Positions 23,691-31,906 of a stretch of 33,769 nt of DNA are shown one piece after another. Source of the DNA: Propionibacteriales bacterium (GTDB taxonomy: Bacteria; Actinomycetota; Actinomycetes; Propionibacteriales; Nocardioidaceae); assembly GCA_009379735.1 (NCBI GenBank), contig WHTB01000014.1, positions 1 to 33,769 on the forward strand, read 5' to 3'. The notes under the pieces are model-generated. The model was not told the origin of the DNA. It saw only the letters and a list, made by a program, of their open reading frames with translations, and did not search any database. Made by a program: the position numbers and the translations under genes. How positions within the stretch are numbered: position 1 is the first letter of the stretch; each line of letters starts with the position of its first letter.

Positions 23691-24788
23691 ATGGCCCGCT
23701 CGGTGCTGCTCCGACACCTCGGCTTGGCGGTGCTCGGCCTCGTGGTGGTCGTGCTGGTCCTGGAGTCGACCAGTGCCTTCCGCAACGCCCAGTTCGCGAC
23801 GATGGCCTACCTCGGGATCGCCGCCGGCGGGCTCACCGTGCTGACGGGTCTCAACGGACAGCTCTCCCTCGGCCACGGCGCCCTGATGGCGATCGGGGCT
23901 TACACCACGGCCCTGCTGCTGCAGGACCAGCAGCTGCCGCTTGTCGCCGTCTTGCTGGTGGCGTCGGCGGTGACGACACTCATCGGCGCCGTGATCGGTG
24001 TCGCGGCGGCGCGACTGCACGGTCCGTACATCGCGGGCGCCACGCTGGCCCTCGCCGTCGCCGTACCCGGTGTCGCGCTCTACTTCAACGACCAGCTCGG
24101 TGGGGAGCAGGGCCTGAACGTGTTCGTCCCCGACGTACCCGGGTGGTTCGCCGACGCCGTCTACTTCCTCAGTGCTCAGGACGTGTCCGGCAGCAAGTAC
24201 GTCGCGTACGTCGGCTGGCTCTCGCTGATCGTGACGTTCGTGCTGCTCGCCAACCTGTCGAGGAGCCGGGTCGGTCGCACCTGGCGGGCCGTGCGCGACG
24301 ACGAGGTCGCGGCCGAGATCGCGGGCATCCCTCTCGGCCGGGCTAGGGTGCTCGCCTTCGTCGTCAGCGCGGCGTGTGCCGGCCTCGGCGGCGCGGTGAT
24401 GGCACTGACCGTCCGGATCACGGCGCCGAGCGGCTTCACGCTCACGCTCTCCCTCTCGCTGCTCACCGCCGTCGTGCTCGGCGGGCTCGGCAGCCTGACC
24501 GGTGCGCTGCTCGGAGCGGCCCTGCTCACCTTCCTGCCGCAGCTGGTCACCTCGCTCGGCCTCGACGTCGGCCTCAGTGACCTGCAGTCCGCCCAGCTGG
24601 CACCGCTGGTCTACGGGCTCACCCTCGCGCTGGTGATCCTGCTCGCGCCCGCGGGGATCGTCGGCAGCGTGCGCGCCCGGTGGCGACGACAGCAGGAACG
24701 GGCGACCCACGACTACGACCTACCCACCACGACCGCACCACCCTCGCCGGCGCGGACGCCCGGCGACGAACCAGGAGGCGACAAGTGA
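23691..24788 (+). CDS. livM: Branched-chain amino acid-type ABC transporter permease (LivM-like)
   Basis: The 365-residue membrane protein has the LivM motif GLNGQLSLGHGALMAIGAYT (about residues 53-72) and the cytoplasmic loop VRDDEVAAEIAGIPLGRARV. The central part carries an unusually long outer segment (about 122-175) between helices. The C-terminal tail (about 330-365) is basic and Pro/Thr-rich, longer than usual. ATG 23691 begins one base after the LivH stop. The stop overlaps the GTG of the binding protein gene as GTGA at 24785-24788. Confidence 0.92.
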   Translation: MARSVLLRHLGLAVLGLVVVVLVLESTSAFRNAQFATMAYLGIAAGGLTVLTGLNGQLSLGHGALMAIGAYTTALLLQDQQLPLVAVLLVASAVTTLIGAVIGVAAARLHGPYIAGATLALAVAVPGVALYFNDQLGGEQGLNVFVPDVPGWFADAVYFLSAQDVSGSKYVAYVGWLSLIVTFVLLANLSRSRVGRTWRAVRDDEVAAEIAGIPLGRARVLAFVVSAACAGLGGAVMALTVRITAPSGFTLTLSLSLLTAVVLGGLGSLTGALLGAALLTFLPQLVTSLGLDVGLSDLQSAQLAPLVYGLTLALVILLAPAGIVGSVRARWRRQQERATHDYDLPTTTAPPSPARTPGDEPGGDK

Positions 24789-26128
24789 CCAGGACATGGA
24801 CCACACGTGCGGCGATGGCGGTCTGCGTGCTCACGGCCGGCAGTCTCGCCGCCGCCTGCGGTGCCGGCGGCCGGCCCGACAAGGACGAGAAGGGCGGCTC
24901 GGCCTCCGACGTCGGGATCACCGAGGACACCGTGACCGTCGGCGCGCATCACCCGCTGACCGGAGTGGCCGCGCCGGGGTACAGCGAGATCCCCGACGGC
25001 GCGCGCGCCTACTTCGACTTCGTCAACGCCAACGGCGGGGTGGACGGTCGCAAGATCGAGTACCTCGTCCGCGACGACGGCTACAACCCGACCAACACCA
25101 GCCAGGTGACCAACGAGCTGGTGCTCAAGGAGGAGATCTTCGCGATGGTGGGTGGTCTGGGCACGCCCACCCACAGCGCCGTCGTCGACTTCCTCAACAA
25201 GGAGGGGGTGCCCGACCTCTTCGTCTCGTCGGGCTCCTTGCAGTGGGGTGACGACCCGGGCGCCAAGCCGTTCACGTTCGGCTGGCAGCCCGACTACGAG
25301 ATCGAGGGCAAGATCGCCGGGCAGTGGATCGCCGAGAACATGCCGGACGCCAAGGTGGGCCTGTTCCTGCAGGACGACGACCTCGGCGTGGACAGTGAGA
25401 AGGGCGTACGGCGATTCCTCGACGACCAGATCGTGGCGGTCGAGAAGTACACCTCGGGCAACACCGACGTGGCCCCGCAGATCGCCGCGTTGCAGGCCGC
25501 CGGCGCCGACGTCGTGATGGGGTTCAACACGCCGTCGTACACCGCGCTCAGCCAGCTGGTCGCGCTCAAGCTGAACTACGAGCCGAAGTGGTTCTACAGC
25601 TCCATCGGCTCCGACCCGGCTCTGGTCGGGTCCCTGCTCGCGAGGTTCTCCGAGGGCGCGGTCAAGGACAGCGCGAGCCTGCTCGACGGGGTGATGAGCA
25701 CGGAGTACATCCCGGGTGTCGACGTACCCGACAACCCGTGGGTGCAGCTGTGGCAGCGGGTGTGGGACGAGCACGGCAAGGAAGGGGAGCTGACCAACTA
25801 CCGGATCTACGGCATGTCCCACGCCTACGCGTTCGTGCAGACGCTGCAGGCGGCCGGGCCTGACCCCACCCGCGAGGGCATCGTGGACGCGCTCGAGCAG
25901 ATCGGGTCCGACCTGGAGGGGCCGCCGCTGGCGCCGTTCCGCTACACCGAGGACAGCCACCTGGGCATCTCGGGGCTGCAGCTGGTCGAGCTGAAGGGCG
26001 GGGTCGGCGAGGAGCTGACGCCGGTGCTCGTCACCGACCTCGGCGACGCCCCCATCGAGGAGGACGACTCAGCGACGGAGGACGCGCCCCCGGAGGACGG
26101 CATCCCCGATGTGAAACCGGTGGGCTGA
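24785..26128 (+). CDS. ABC transporter substrate-binding lipoprotein (LivK/periplasmic-binding type 1)
   Basis: The 447-residue protein has a lipoprotein signal (SLAAACGAGG, Cys at about 25). The type 1 periplasmic-binding fold of the HAAT family follows: GITEDTVTVGAHHPLTGVAA, then AYFDFVNANGGVDGRKIEYLV and the KEEIFAMVGGLGTPTH segment. The ligand is unknown; many such proteins bind aromatic or short-chain carboxylates, not amino acids. The acidic C-terminal tail (about 420-447) is extra. The GTG 24785 has AGGAGG seven bases upstream and overlaps the livM stop. The acyl-CoA dehydrogenase follows after three bases. Confidence 0.92.
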   Translation: MTRTWTTRAAMAVCVLTAGSLAAACGAGGRPDKDEKGGSASDVGITEDTVTVGAHHPLTGVAAPGYSEIPDGARAYFDFVNANGGVDGRKIEYLVRDDGYNPTNTSQVTNELVLKEEIFAMVGGLGTPTHSAVVDFLNKEGVPDLFVSSGSLQWGDDPGAKPFTFGWQPDYEIEGKIAGQWIAENMPDAKVGLFLQDDDLGVDSEKGVRRFLDDQIVAVEKYTSGNTDVAPQIAALQAAGADVVMGFNTPSYTALSQLVALKLNYEPKWFYSSIGSDPALVGSLLARFSEGAVKDSASLLDGVMSTEYIPGVDVPDNPWVQLWQRVWDEHGKEGELTNYRIYGMSHAYAFVQTLQAAGPDPTREGIVDALEQIGSDLEGPPLAPFRYTEDSHLGISGLQLVELKGGVGEELTPVLVTDLGDAPIEEDDSATEDAPPEDGIPDVKPVG

Positions 26129-26131
26129 GGG

Positions 26132-27301
26132 ATGGACTTCGCGCTGACCGACGACGAGCGCGACATCCGCGACTGGGTGCGCACCTTCGTACGCAAGGAG
26201 GTGCTGCCGCTCGAGCCCGACGTGCTGCGACGGGAGCGACGCGGTGAGCGCGGGCTGCCGGCCGACCTGCTCGCTTCCCTGCAGGACAAGGCGAGGCAGG
26301 CCGGCTTCTTCGGTGTGCAGACCCCCGAGGAGTACGGCGGGATGGGCCTCGGGGCACAGACGGCGGCGCTGGTCGAGATCGAGCTGGGCCGTTCGTTCGT
26401 GCCGTTCGGGCTCGCCGGCGACGCCGACAACATCCTGTACGAGGCGAACGCCGAGCAGCGGGCGACCTACCTCGTACCCACGATCGAAGGAGTGCGGACG
26501 AGCTGTTTCGGCATCACCGAGCCCGGCGCCGGCTCGGACGCCAAGGCCATCCGGACCACTGCCCGCAAGGACGGCGGCGACTGGGTGATCAACGGCGAGA
26601 AGACGTTCATCACCCGTGGCAACGAGGCCGACTTCGCGATGGTGTTCGCCGTCACCGACGGGGACCTGGGCGCCGACGGCGGCGTGACCTGCTTCCTGGT
26701 CGACCGCGAGATGGGCTGGCGGTCGGAACCCATCGACACGATGGGGGAGTGGGGTCCGGCCGCGCTGATCTTCGACGACGTGCGGGTGCCGGCGAGGAAC
26801 ATCCTCGGAGCGGAGGGGCAGGGCTTCGAGCTGGCCATGCGCTGGATCGGTCGCGGTCGCTACCTGCTGCCGGCGCGCGCCCTCGGGGCCTGCGAGCGGC
26901 TGCTCGAGATGAGTCTCGAGCACGCCCGCAACCGGGAGACGTTCGGCGAGCCGATCGGTGAGCGGCAGGCGATCCAGTGGATGATCGCCGACTCGGCGGT
27001 CGAGATCGAGGCGTTGCGCTGGCTGGTGCTGCACGCCGCCTGGCAGGTGGACCAGGGGGTCGACTCCCGGCACGCGCAGTCGATCGCCAAGCTCTATGGC
27101 GGCGTGAAGGCGAACGAGATCGTCGACCGGGTGCTCCAGATCCACGGCGGCATGGGCTACACCCGCGAGCTGCCGATCGAGCGCTGGTACCGCGAGCTGC
27201 GGCTGCTCCGGATCTATGAGGGCACTGACGAGATGCAGCGCCGGACGATCGCCCGCAACCTGCTGAAGGGCCACGCCCGGGTCGGCGGCAGCCTCGGCTG
27301 A
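26132..27301 (+). CDS. Acyl-CoA dehydrogenase
   Basis: The 389-residue flavoenzyme has the standard three-domain layout: an N-terminal helical part, the FAD-binding middle (CFGITEPGAGSDAKAI and WVINGEKTFITRG) and the C-terminal helices (QIHGGMGYTRELPIERWYRELR). The catalytic base is Glu at about 363 in YEGTDEMQ. It introduces a 2,3 double bond into an acyl-CoA and passes electrons to ETF. Chain-length preference is not deducible. It is the last gene of the LivGFHMK-type operon, three bases after the binding protein, which suggests its substrate derives from the imported compound. Confidence 0.94.
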   Translation: MDFALTDDERDIRDWVRTFVRKEVLPLEPDVLRRERRGERGLPADLLASLQDKARQAGFFGVQTPEEYGGMGLGAQTAALVEIELGRSFVPFGLAGDADNILYEANAEQRATYLVPTIEGVRTSCFGITEPGAGSDAKAIRTTARKDGGDWVINGEKTFITRGNEADFAMVFAVTDGDLGADGGVTCFLVDREMGWRSEPIDTMGEWGPAALIFDDVRVPARNILGAEGQGFELAMRWIGRGRYLLPARALGACERLLEMSLEHARNRETFGEPIGERQAIQWMIADSAVEIEALRWLVLHAAWQVDQGVDSRHAQSIAKLYGGVKANEIVDRVLQIHGGMGYTRELPIERWYRELRLLRIYEGTDEMQRRTIARNLLKGHARVGGSLG

Positions 27302-27342
27302 GGCTGTCCCACCATGGTGTGCTGCGCCTCGGACTCGCATAG

Positions 27343-28623
27343 TCAGGCGGCCACCGCGAGCTGCTCGTCCACGCCCTCGGCCTCGCCGCGGTGCGGGGCA
27401 TCGGACTCCGCACGTTCGCGCCGTGCCAAGAGGATGAACGGCAGGACGAGCAGCTGGATGCCTGCGCTGATGACATAGGAGGGCCCGTAGCCCCAGGCGT
27501 CGGCGGCCTTGCCGAGTGCCGGCTGGATGACGACACCACCACCGGAGCCGAGCAGGTTGTCCGAGGAGAGCACCGTCGCCCGCTGTGCCGAGGGGATCAG
27601 ACCGTTGAGGTACGCCTGCCTGATCGGCATGGCGGCCGCGAACATGATTCCCCAGACCGCCAGCAGCGCGATCGCCAGCCAGAAGTTCGACACCAGACCG
27701 AACACCACCAGCACCGCCGCGGTGACGGCCGAGGTGAGAAACAGTGGCGACGTCCGCCGCCGGATCGCCCTGGACATCACCGACGCGGAGGCGCCACCGG
27801 CGATCGGCGCACCGGCGACCAGCGCGGCGGCCAGTCCGGCGATCGCGTAAGAGTCGGCGCTGCCGTAGAGCTGGAGCAGGTAGGGCTGGGCGGCGTAGAA
27901 GCCGTACACACTGACGCCCATGCCGAAAGGAGCGGCCAGCATCAACCGGCGCACCGGCGGGTTCAGCAACCCGTGGTCCAGCGAGTCGCGCACGATGCCG
28001 CGCATCTCGGCGCCGACCGAGACCCTCGGTTTCGGCGCGAAGCCGACGTCGTGCATCGCCCGCGAGGCCAACACGAAGGTGAGGCCGAGCAGCGCCGCAC
28101 GCACGAGGTACGGAACACCGAGGTTGGTGGACTGGGCCAGCAGACCGCCACCGATCGTGCCGCCCATCATCGCGATGCCGCTGGCGATCTGCCCCTTGGC
28201 GAAGGCCGACTCCAGGGAGCCGCGGTACCCGGTGGCCTTCAAGCCGTCGACCAGCCACGCCTCGGTGGCACCGCTGAAGAAGGTGAAACCTAGACCGAGC
28301 AGTACCGACGCCACAGCCCAGGCCGCGAACGGCGCTCCGGTCCGCCACATCAGCAGGTACAGCAGGGTCGATCCGAACAAGGTGGCCGCGCCGAGCAGGT
28401 ACGACGCCCGCCGGCCGACCGTGTCGGCGACGACGCCGGTCGGAACCTCGAACAGCACCATGCCCACGGTGAAGAACGCGTTCGCGGCGAAGGCCTCACC
28501 GATGCTCAGCCCGGCGTCGAGCAGGAACAGGGTGTTGATGCCCCAGATCATCGACGAGGCGCTCGTCGACACGGCGGTGAGCGTGACGTATGTCCGCAGC
28601 AGCTGATCCGACGTCGACCTCAT
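27343..28623 (-). CDS. MFS transporter
   Basis: The 426-residue protein shows twelve probable membrane segments and the MFS motif A-like loop DTVGRRASYLLGA after helix 2 (about residues 64-76). The fourth segment area (FTFFSGATEAWLVDGLK) resembles the DHA/tetracycline-export-like MFS group. It probably exports a small molecule by proton antiport; substrate unknown. ATG (complement of 28621-28623) follows AAAAGGGG; the frame extends to 28836 but without family sequence. It is convergent with the acyl-CoA dehydrogenase and divergent from the shortened thioesterase gene. Confidence 0.88.
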   Translation of the reverse strand: MRSTSDQLLRTYVTLTAVSTSASSMIWGINTLFLLDAGLSIGEAFAANAFFTVGMVLFEVPTGVVADTVGRRASYLLGAATLFGSTLLYLLMWRTGAPFAAWAVASVLLGLGFTFFSGATEAWLVDGLKATGYRGSLESAFAKGQIASGIAMMGGTIGGGLLAQSTNLGVPYLVRAALLGLTFVLASRAMHDVGFAPKPRVSVGAEMRGIVRDSLDHGLLNPPVRRLMLAAPFGMGVSVYGFYAAQPYLLQLYGSADSYAIAGLAAALVAGAPIAGGASASVMSRAIRRRTSPLFLTSAVTAAVLVVFGLVSNFWLAIALLAVWGIMFAAAMPIRQAYLNGLIPSAQRATVLSSDNLLGSGGGVVIQPALGKAADAWGYGPSYVISAGIQLLVLPFILLARRERAESDAPHRGEAEGVDEQLAVAA

Positions 28624-28678
28624 CACGATCCCCTTTTGGCGCACCCGCGGCACACTGCACCGGGCTCTCAGTTGGTAC

Positions 28679-28705
28679 GTCGTAGCGGCGTACGGTTCTT
28701 CGACA
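28679..28705 (-). promoter_or_regulatory. Possible third ECF42-type promoter, upstream of the MFS gene
   Basis: On the minus strand TGTCGA (complement of 28700-28705), 17 bases, then CGAC (complement of 28679-28682) match the ECF42 consensus with the same spacing as the sites at 2773 and 5351. It would give a leader of about 50 bases. The sequence outside the hexamers does not match the other two, so this is the weakest of the three. Confidence 0.35.
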
Positions 28706-28749
28706 TTCCCAGTCAGCGGACCGGTCACGAGATCCGCTCGAGGAGAGCC

Positions 28750-29016
28750 ATGGAAGACGAGACGGCGAGCCACGACGTAGTGGCGCGTATCACGGCGAGT
28801 TTCGACAGCCAGGGACTGCCTGCCGTGGGCGATCACCTCGAGGCGGTGGGGACGGTCCTGAAGTCCGGGCGGACGCTCACCGTGTGCCGATTGGACGTGT
28901 ACGGCGTCCAGGGCACCCAGCGATCGCTCGTTGCGACCGGCCAGCAGACGCTGATCTGCGTGAATGAACGGCCCGAGGTAGCTGTCCCTAGCTCGACCGG
29001 ATCGCTTTCTGGGTGA
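28750..29016 (+). pseudogene. Internally deleted PaaI-type hotdog thioesterase
   Basis: An 88-residue frame after GAGGAG. Residues 1-23 (VARITASFDSQGL) look like the N-terminal helix of PaaI-family thioesterases, and residues 24-73 look like their C-terminal strands (GDHLEAVGTVLKSGRTLTVC, then SLVATGQQTLICV). The central 70 or so residues, including the HGG-type active-site segment and hotdog helix, are missing. Family members have about 140-150 residues. The junction is near 28816. The frame is intact, so a shortened protein could be made, but it should lack thioesterase activity. It diverges from the MFS gene. Confidence 0.6.
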
Positions 29017-29058
29017 GCTTCGCGGCGAACAGAGGACCGTTAACCGCCGGAGTAGGTG

Positions 29059-29114
29059 CCGCCGTACAGGATGATGTTTCCGGCGCGGTTCACCGTGCGG
29101 CAGTCTGTACGGCG
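29059..29114. repeat. Ten-base inverted repeat upstream of the LmeA-like gene
   Basis: CGCCGTACAG at 29060-29069 and CTGTACGGCG at 29105-29114 are exact reverse complements, 35 bases apart, ending 36 bases before ATG 29151. It could be an operator pair, a leader RNA structure or the terminator of the upstream gene. Confidence 0.4.
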
Positions 29115-29150
29115 ACGTACCGGCGACGAGTTGATGCCAGGGAGCAAGGG

Positions 29151-29882
29151 ATGACCTCCACCCGACGGCGGCGAGGTTTGAGGTCGTTAGTCGTCGCCAT
29201 CGTCCTGCTCGCCGGTCTGGGTCTGGTGGCGGACCGGGTCGCGGAGTCGCTCGCCGAGGACCAGCTGGCGGCGGCCGCCGAGGACGAGGCTGCCCGGTAC
29301 GACGTGCGCGCGGCGGCCACCTCGGCGGAGATCGGGGGCGGGCCGGGATTCCTGCCGCAGCTGGTCCGGGGCGACTTCTCCCGGATCACGCTGACGATGC
29401 AGCGACCGACGATCGCGTCGGTCCCGGCCGAGGAGCTGACGGCCGACCTGACCGGCATCCAGGTCCCGCGAGAGGTACTGACCGGTGGCCGCGGTGCGAC
29501 CGTCACGGTCGACTCGGCCGACATCCGGCTGCGGATGACGCCGGACGCGCTGGCCCGGTTCGCCGCCCGCACCAGCGGCCTGGACCGGCTGACCCTGCGC
29601 GTCGCCGACGGGCGGTTGCGTGCGCAGCTGACGGTCCGCGGCGTCGAGGCGGCCGCGGTGGTCCGGCCCCAGGTCCGCGACGGGCGGGTCGTGCTGGTCA
29701 TCGACGACCTCCCCGGCGTTCCGTCGGCCGTCCGCGACGTCGTACGCGAGTTGCTGGGCCGCGGCATCGACGTGTCGGACCTCCCGTTCGGCGCCGCCCT
29801 GAAGCAGGTCGCCGTGGTCGGGCAGTCCGTCGTACTCACCGCGACCGCGAGCGACGTCGAACTGCGCCCCGCTTCGCCGTGA
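29151..29882 (+). CDS. LmeA-type DUF2993 protein
   Basis: The 243-residue protein has a basic N-terminus and one hydrophobic segment (about 12-30) acting as signal or anchor. The DUF2993 beta-rich domain follows (about 45-238: IGGGPGFLPQLVRGDFSRIT, AEELTADLTGIQVP, ADIRLRMTPDALARF). In mycobacteria a DUF2993 protein, LmeA, lies outside the membrane and helps complete lipomannan. Other actinobacteria have paralogues of unknown role. ATG 29151 has AGGGAG upstream. A large inverted repeat follows the stop. Confidence 0.87.
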   Translation: MTSTRRRRGLRSLVVAIVLLAGLGLVADRVAESLAEDQLAAAAEDEAARYDVRAAATSAEIGGGPGFLPQLVRGDFSRITLTMQRPTIASVPAEELTADLTGIQVPREVLTGGRGATVTVDSADIRLRMTPDALARFAARTSGLDRLTLRVADGRLRAQLTVRGVEAAAVVRPQVRDGRVVLVIDDLPGVPSAVRDVVRELLGRGIDVSDLPFGAALKQVAVVGQSVVLTATASDVELRPASP

Positions 29883-29920
29883 ACCCAGAATCGGCGCCCA
29901 TGACACTCCTCTCCCTTCGT

Positions 29921-29978
29921 CGAGTGGCGCGTTGCGGAGTCCGGCTGTCCGGTCTGTCCATCCGCAACGCGCCAGTCG
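29921..29978. terminator. Large inverted repeat after the LmeA-like gene (probable terminator)
   Basis: Arms 29925-29938 (TGGCGCGTTGCGGA) and 29961-29974 are perfect 14-base reverse complements. Allowing one mismatch they extend to 18 bases (29921-29938 and 29961-29978). The 22-base loop contains TGTCCGG-like direct repeats. The site lies between the LmeA stop and the reductase start in the 130-base gap. No T-run follows, as is usual in high-GC actinobacteria. Confidence 0.55.
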
Positions 29979-30012
29979 ATGCAAGAGGCGGCAAGTCGGG
30001 CAGACTGCACGG

Positions 30013-30975
30013 ATGCGATTCGTTGTGTACGGGGCGGGTGCCGTCGGGGGAGTGATCGGGGGGCGGCTGCACGAGGCTGACCGCGAGGTCGTGCTGGTCG
30101 CGCGCGGCGGCCACTACGAGGCGATCAGGCGAGACGGACTGCGCCTGGAGTCCCCCGACGCCGCGGTGACGCTGGCGGTTGACGTCGTCGACGGCCCGGA
30201 CGCCATCGACTGGCGGGGCGACGAGGTCGTCCTGCTGACGGTGAAGTCGCAGGACACGGAGACGGCGGTCGCCGCCTTGGCGCAGCACGCCCCGGGCACC
30301 ACGCCGGTCGTCTCGGCCCAGAACGGCGTCGCCAACGAGCCCCGGCTGCTGAGGTCGTTCGCGCACGTCTACGGCATGTGTGTGATGACGCCCGCCGCCC
30401 ACCTCAGCCCAGGTGTCGTCGCCGCACACGCGTCACCGGTCACCGGGATCCTCGACCTCGGCCGGTACCCCACCGGCACCGACGACGTCGCTGCGGCGGT
30501 GTCGGAGGCCCTGCGCTCCGCGACGTTCGTCTCGGCGCCGCGGCCGGACATCATGCGCTGGAAGTACCGCAAGCTGGTGATGAACCTCGGCAACGCGATC
30601 CAGGCGGTGTGCGGGCCGGAGGCGAACGGCGGACGTCTGCACGACCTGGTCCGCGACGAGGCGGAGCGTTGCCTCGAGCTGGCCGAGATCGAGGTCGCGT
30701 CGGTCAAGGAGGACAAGGTGCGTCGCGGCGGCCATCTGAAGGTGCGGTCGATCGGCTCAGAGCCCCGGTCGGGCGGGTCGTCATGGCAGAGCCTGCAGCG
30801 TGCGGCCGGGAGCATCGAGACGGACTACCTGAACGGCGAGGTGGTGCTGCTCGGCCGGTTGCTGGGGATCCCGACACCGGCCAACGCCTTGCTGCAGCGG
30901 CTGGCCAACGACCTGGCACACCACCGTCGCCCGCCGAGTGAGCTGACCGAGGAAGCGGTGCTCGCGCAGCTGTGA
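30013..30975 (+). CDS. Ketopantoate reductase (ApbA/PanE) family protein
   Basis: The 320-residue protein has the NADP-binding motif GAGAVGG (7-13). The PanE pattern follows: LLTVKSQDT, SAQNGVANE, and the catalytic-lysine stretch KYRKLVMNLGN (Lys 187). The C-terminal SSWQSLQRAAGSIETDYLNG is a variant of the substrate-binding segment, where PanE usually has SSMxQDxxxG-type residues. True PanE makes pantoate for CoA; the variant and the lack of pan genes nearby leave another 2-oxoacid reductase possible. ATG 30013 has no ribosome binding site, and CAGACT six bases upstream may be a leaderless -10 box. Confidence 0.83.
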   Translation: MRFVVYGAGAVGGVIGGRLHEADREVVLVARGGHYEAIRRDGLRLESPDAAVTLAVDVVDGPDAIDWRGDEVVLLTVKSQDTETAVAALAQHAPGTTPVVSAQNGVANEPRLLRSFAHVYGMCVMTPAAHLSPGVVAAHASPVTGILDLGRYPTGTDDVAAAVSEALRSATFVSAPRPDIMRWKYRKLVMNLGNAIQAVCGPEANGGRLHDLVRDEAERCLELAEIEVASVKEDKVRRGGHLKVRSIGSEPRSGGSSWQSLQRAAGSIETDYLNGEVVLLGRLLGIPTPANALLQRLANDLAHHRRPPSELTEEAVLAQL

Positions 30976-30999
30976 GCCGCTGCCTGCGCGGGGGAGCGA

Positions 31000-31005
31000 T
31001 AGCCT
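31000..31005 (+). promoter_or_regulatory. Putative -10 box of a leaderless transcript for the Nif3-like gene
   Basis: TAGCCT ends seven bases before GTG 31013, with no Shine-Dalgarno sequence between. It matches the hexamer before the small membrane protein gene (5759-5764). Confidence 0.4.
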
Positions 31006-31012
31006 GCGACCC

Positions 31013-31906
31013 GTGACTGGGACACCCCGACTGGCCGAGGTGATCGCGTGCCTCGACGACCTGTACGACCCCCGCTGGGCCGACTCCTGGGACGCCGTCG
31101 GGCTGGTCTGCGGCGACCCCGGCCAACCGGTCCGCAAGGTGCTGTTCGCCGTCGACCCGGTGCACGCCGTCGCGGACGAGGCGGTGGGGTGGGGAGCCGA
31201 CCTGCTGGTCACGCACCACCCGCTGCTGCTCAAGCCGGTCCATGGTGTCGCCGCCATCGACCCCAAGGGTCGAGTCGTCCACTGCCTGCTCACCAACGGT
31301 GTCGCCCTGCAGGTCTGCCACACCAACGCCGACAGCGCCGACCCCGGTGTCTCCGACGCACTGGCGGAAACGCTCGGGCTCATTGATCTGCGGCCGCTCG
31401 ACGCCGCTCCGGCCGAGATCGGGATCGCCGACCAGCCGTCCAGCCGTGGCACCGGCCGCCTCGGCGTACTCCCCGAACCCCTGACCCTGCAGGCGTTCGC
31501 CGAGCGGGTCGCGGACGCGCTGCCGCAGACCGCTGCGGGCGTCCGGGCGGCCGGCGACCCCGACCAGCAGGTGCGCACGGTCGCGGTCTGCGGCGGGGCC
31601 GGCGACGGGTTCCTCGACCTCGTCCGCGGCAGCGCAGCCGACGTCTACGTCACGTCCGACCTGCGCCACCATCCGGCCTCGGAGTTCCGGGAGCACGGGT
31701 ACGGCGGCACGGGCACCGCCCTCGTCGACATCGCGCACTGGGCCGCGGAGTGGACCTGGCTCCCGCACGCTGCGCGCCGGCTCGTCGAGGGGCTGGCCAC
31801 CCGGGGGACTACGGTGGAGACTCGGGTGTCGCGCATCTGCACCGACCCCTGGCAGATCCACGTCCCACAGCACCCGATGACACCACCCGAGGAGAGTCCG
31901 CACTGA
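31013..31906 (+). CDS. Nif3-like dinuclear metal center hexameric protein
   Basis: The 297-residue protein has the metal-ligand motifs of the Nif3/YbgI family: VTHHPLLL (His 68, His 69) and CHTNADSAD (His 103, Asp 107), plus a C-terminal HWAAEW that supplies the final ligands. The DSWDAVGLVCGDP start is equally typical. These hexamers bind two metals; one proposed role is GTP cyclohydrolase-like, but function is not settled. The order with the next two genes equals Rv2230c-Rv2229c-Rv2228c. The GTG start at 31013 looks leaderless. The stop overlaps the next gene's start. Confidence 0.93.
   Translation: MTGTPRLAEVIACLDDLYDPRWADSWDAVGLVCGDPGQPVRKVLFAVDPVHAVADEAVGWGADLLVTHHPLLLKPVHGVAAIDPKGRVVHCLLTNGVALQVCHTNADSADPGVSDALAETLGLIDLRPLDAAPAEIGIADQPSSRGTGRLGVLPEPLTLQAFAERVADALPQTAAGVRAAGDPDQQVRTVAVCGGAGDGFLDLVRGSAADVYVTSDLRHHPASEFREHGYGGTGTALVDIAHWAAEWTWLPHAARRLVEGLATRGTTVETRVSRICTDPWQIHVPQHPMTPPEESPH

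Noticed and set aside
24713-25960. 415-residue minus-strand frame opposite the substrate-binding lipoprotein
   Set aside because: It is a shadow of the LivK-type gene, with no domain.
27311-27325. CACCATGGTG palindrome between acyl-CoA dehydrogenase and MFS stops as terminator
   Set aside because: A loop-less ten-base palindrome cannot form a stable hairpin, and no flanking pairing was seen.
26069-28348. 759-residue minus-strand frame across the acyl-CoA dehydrogenase and MFS genes
   Set aside because: It is antisense to the dehydrogenase and out of frame with MFS; both of those have unambiguous family motifs.
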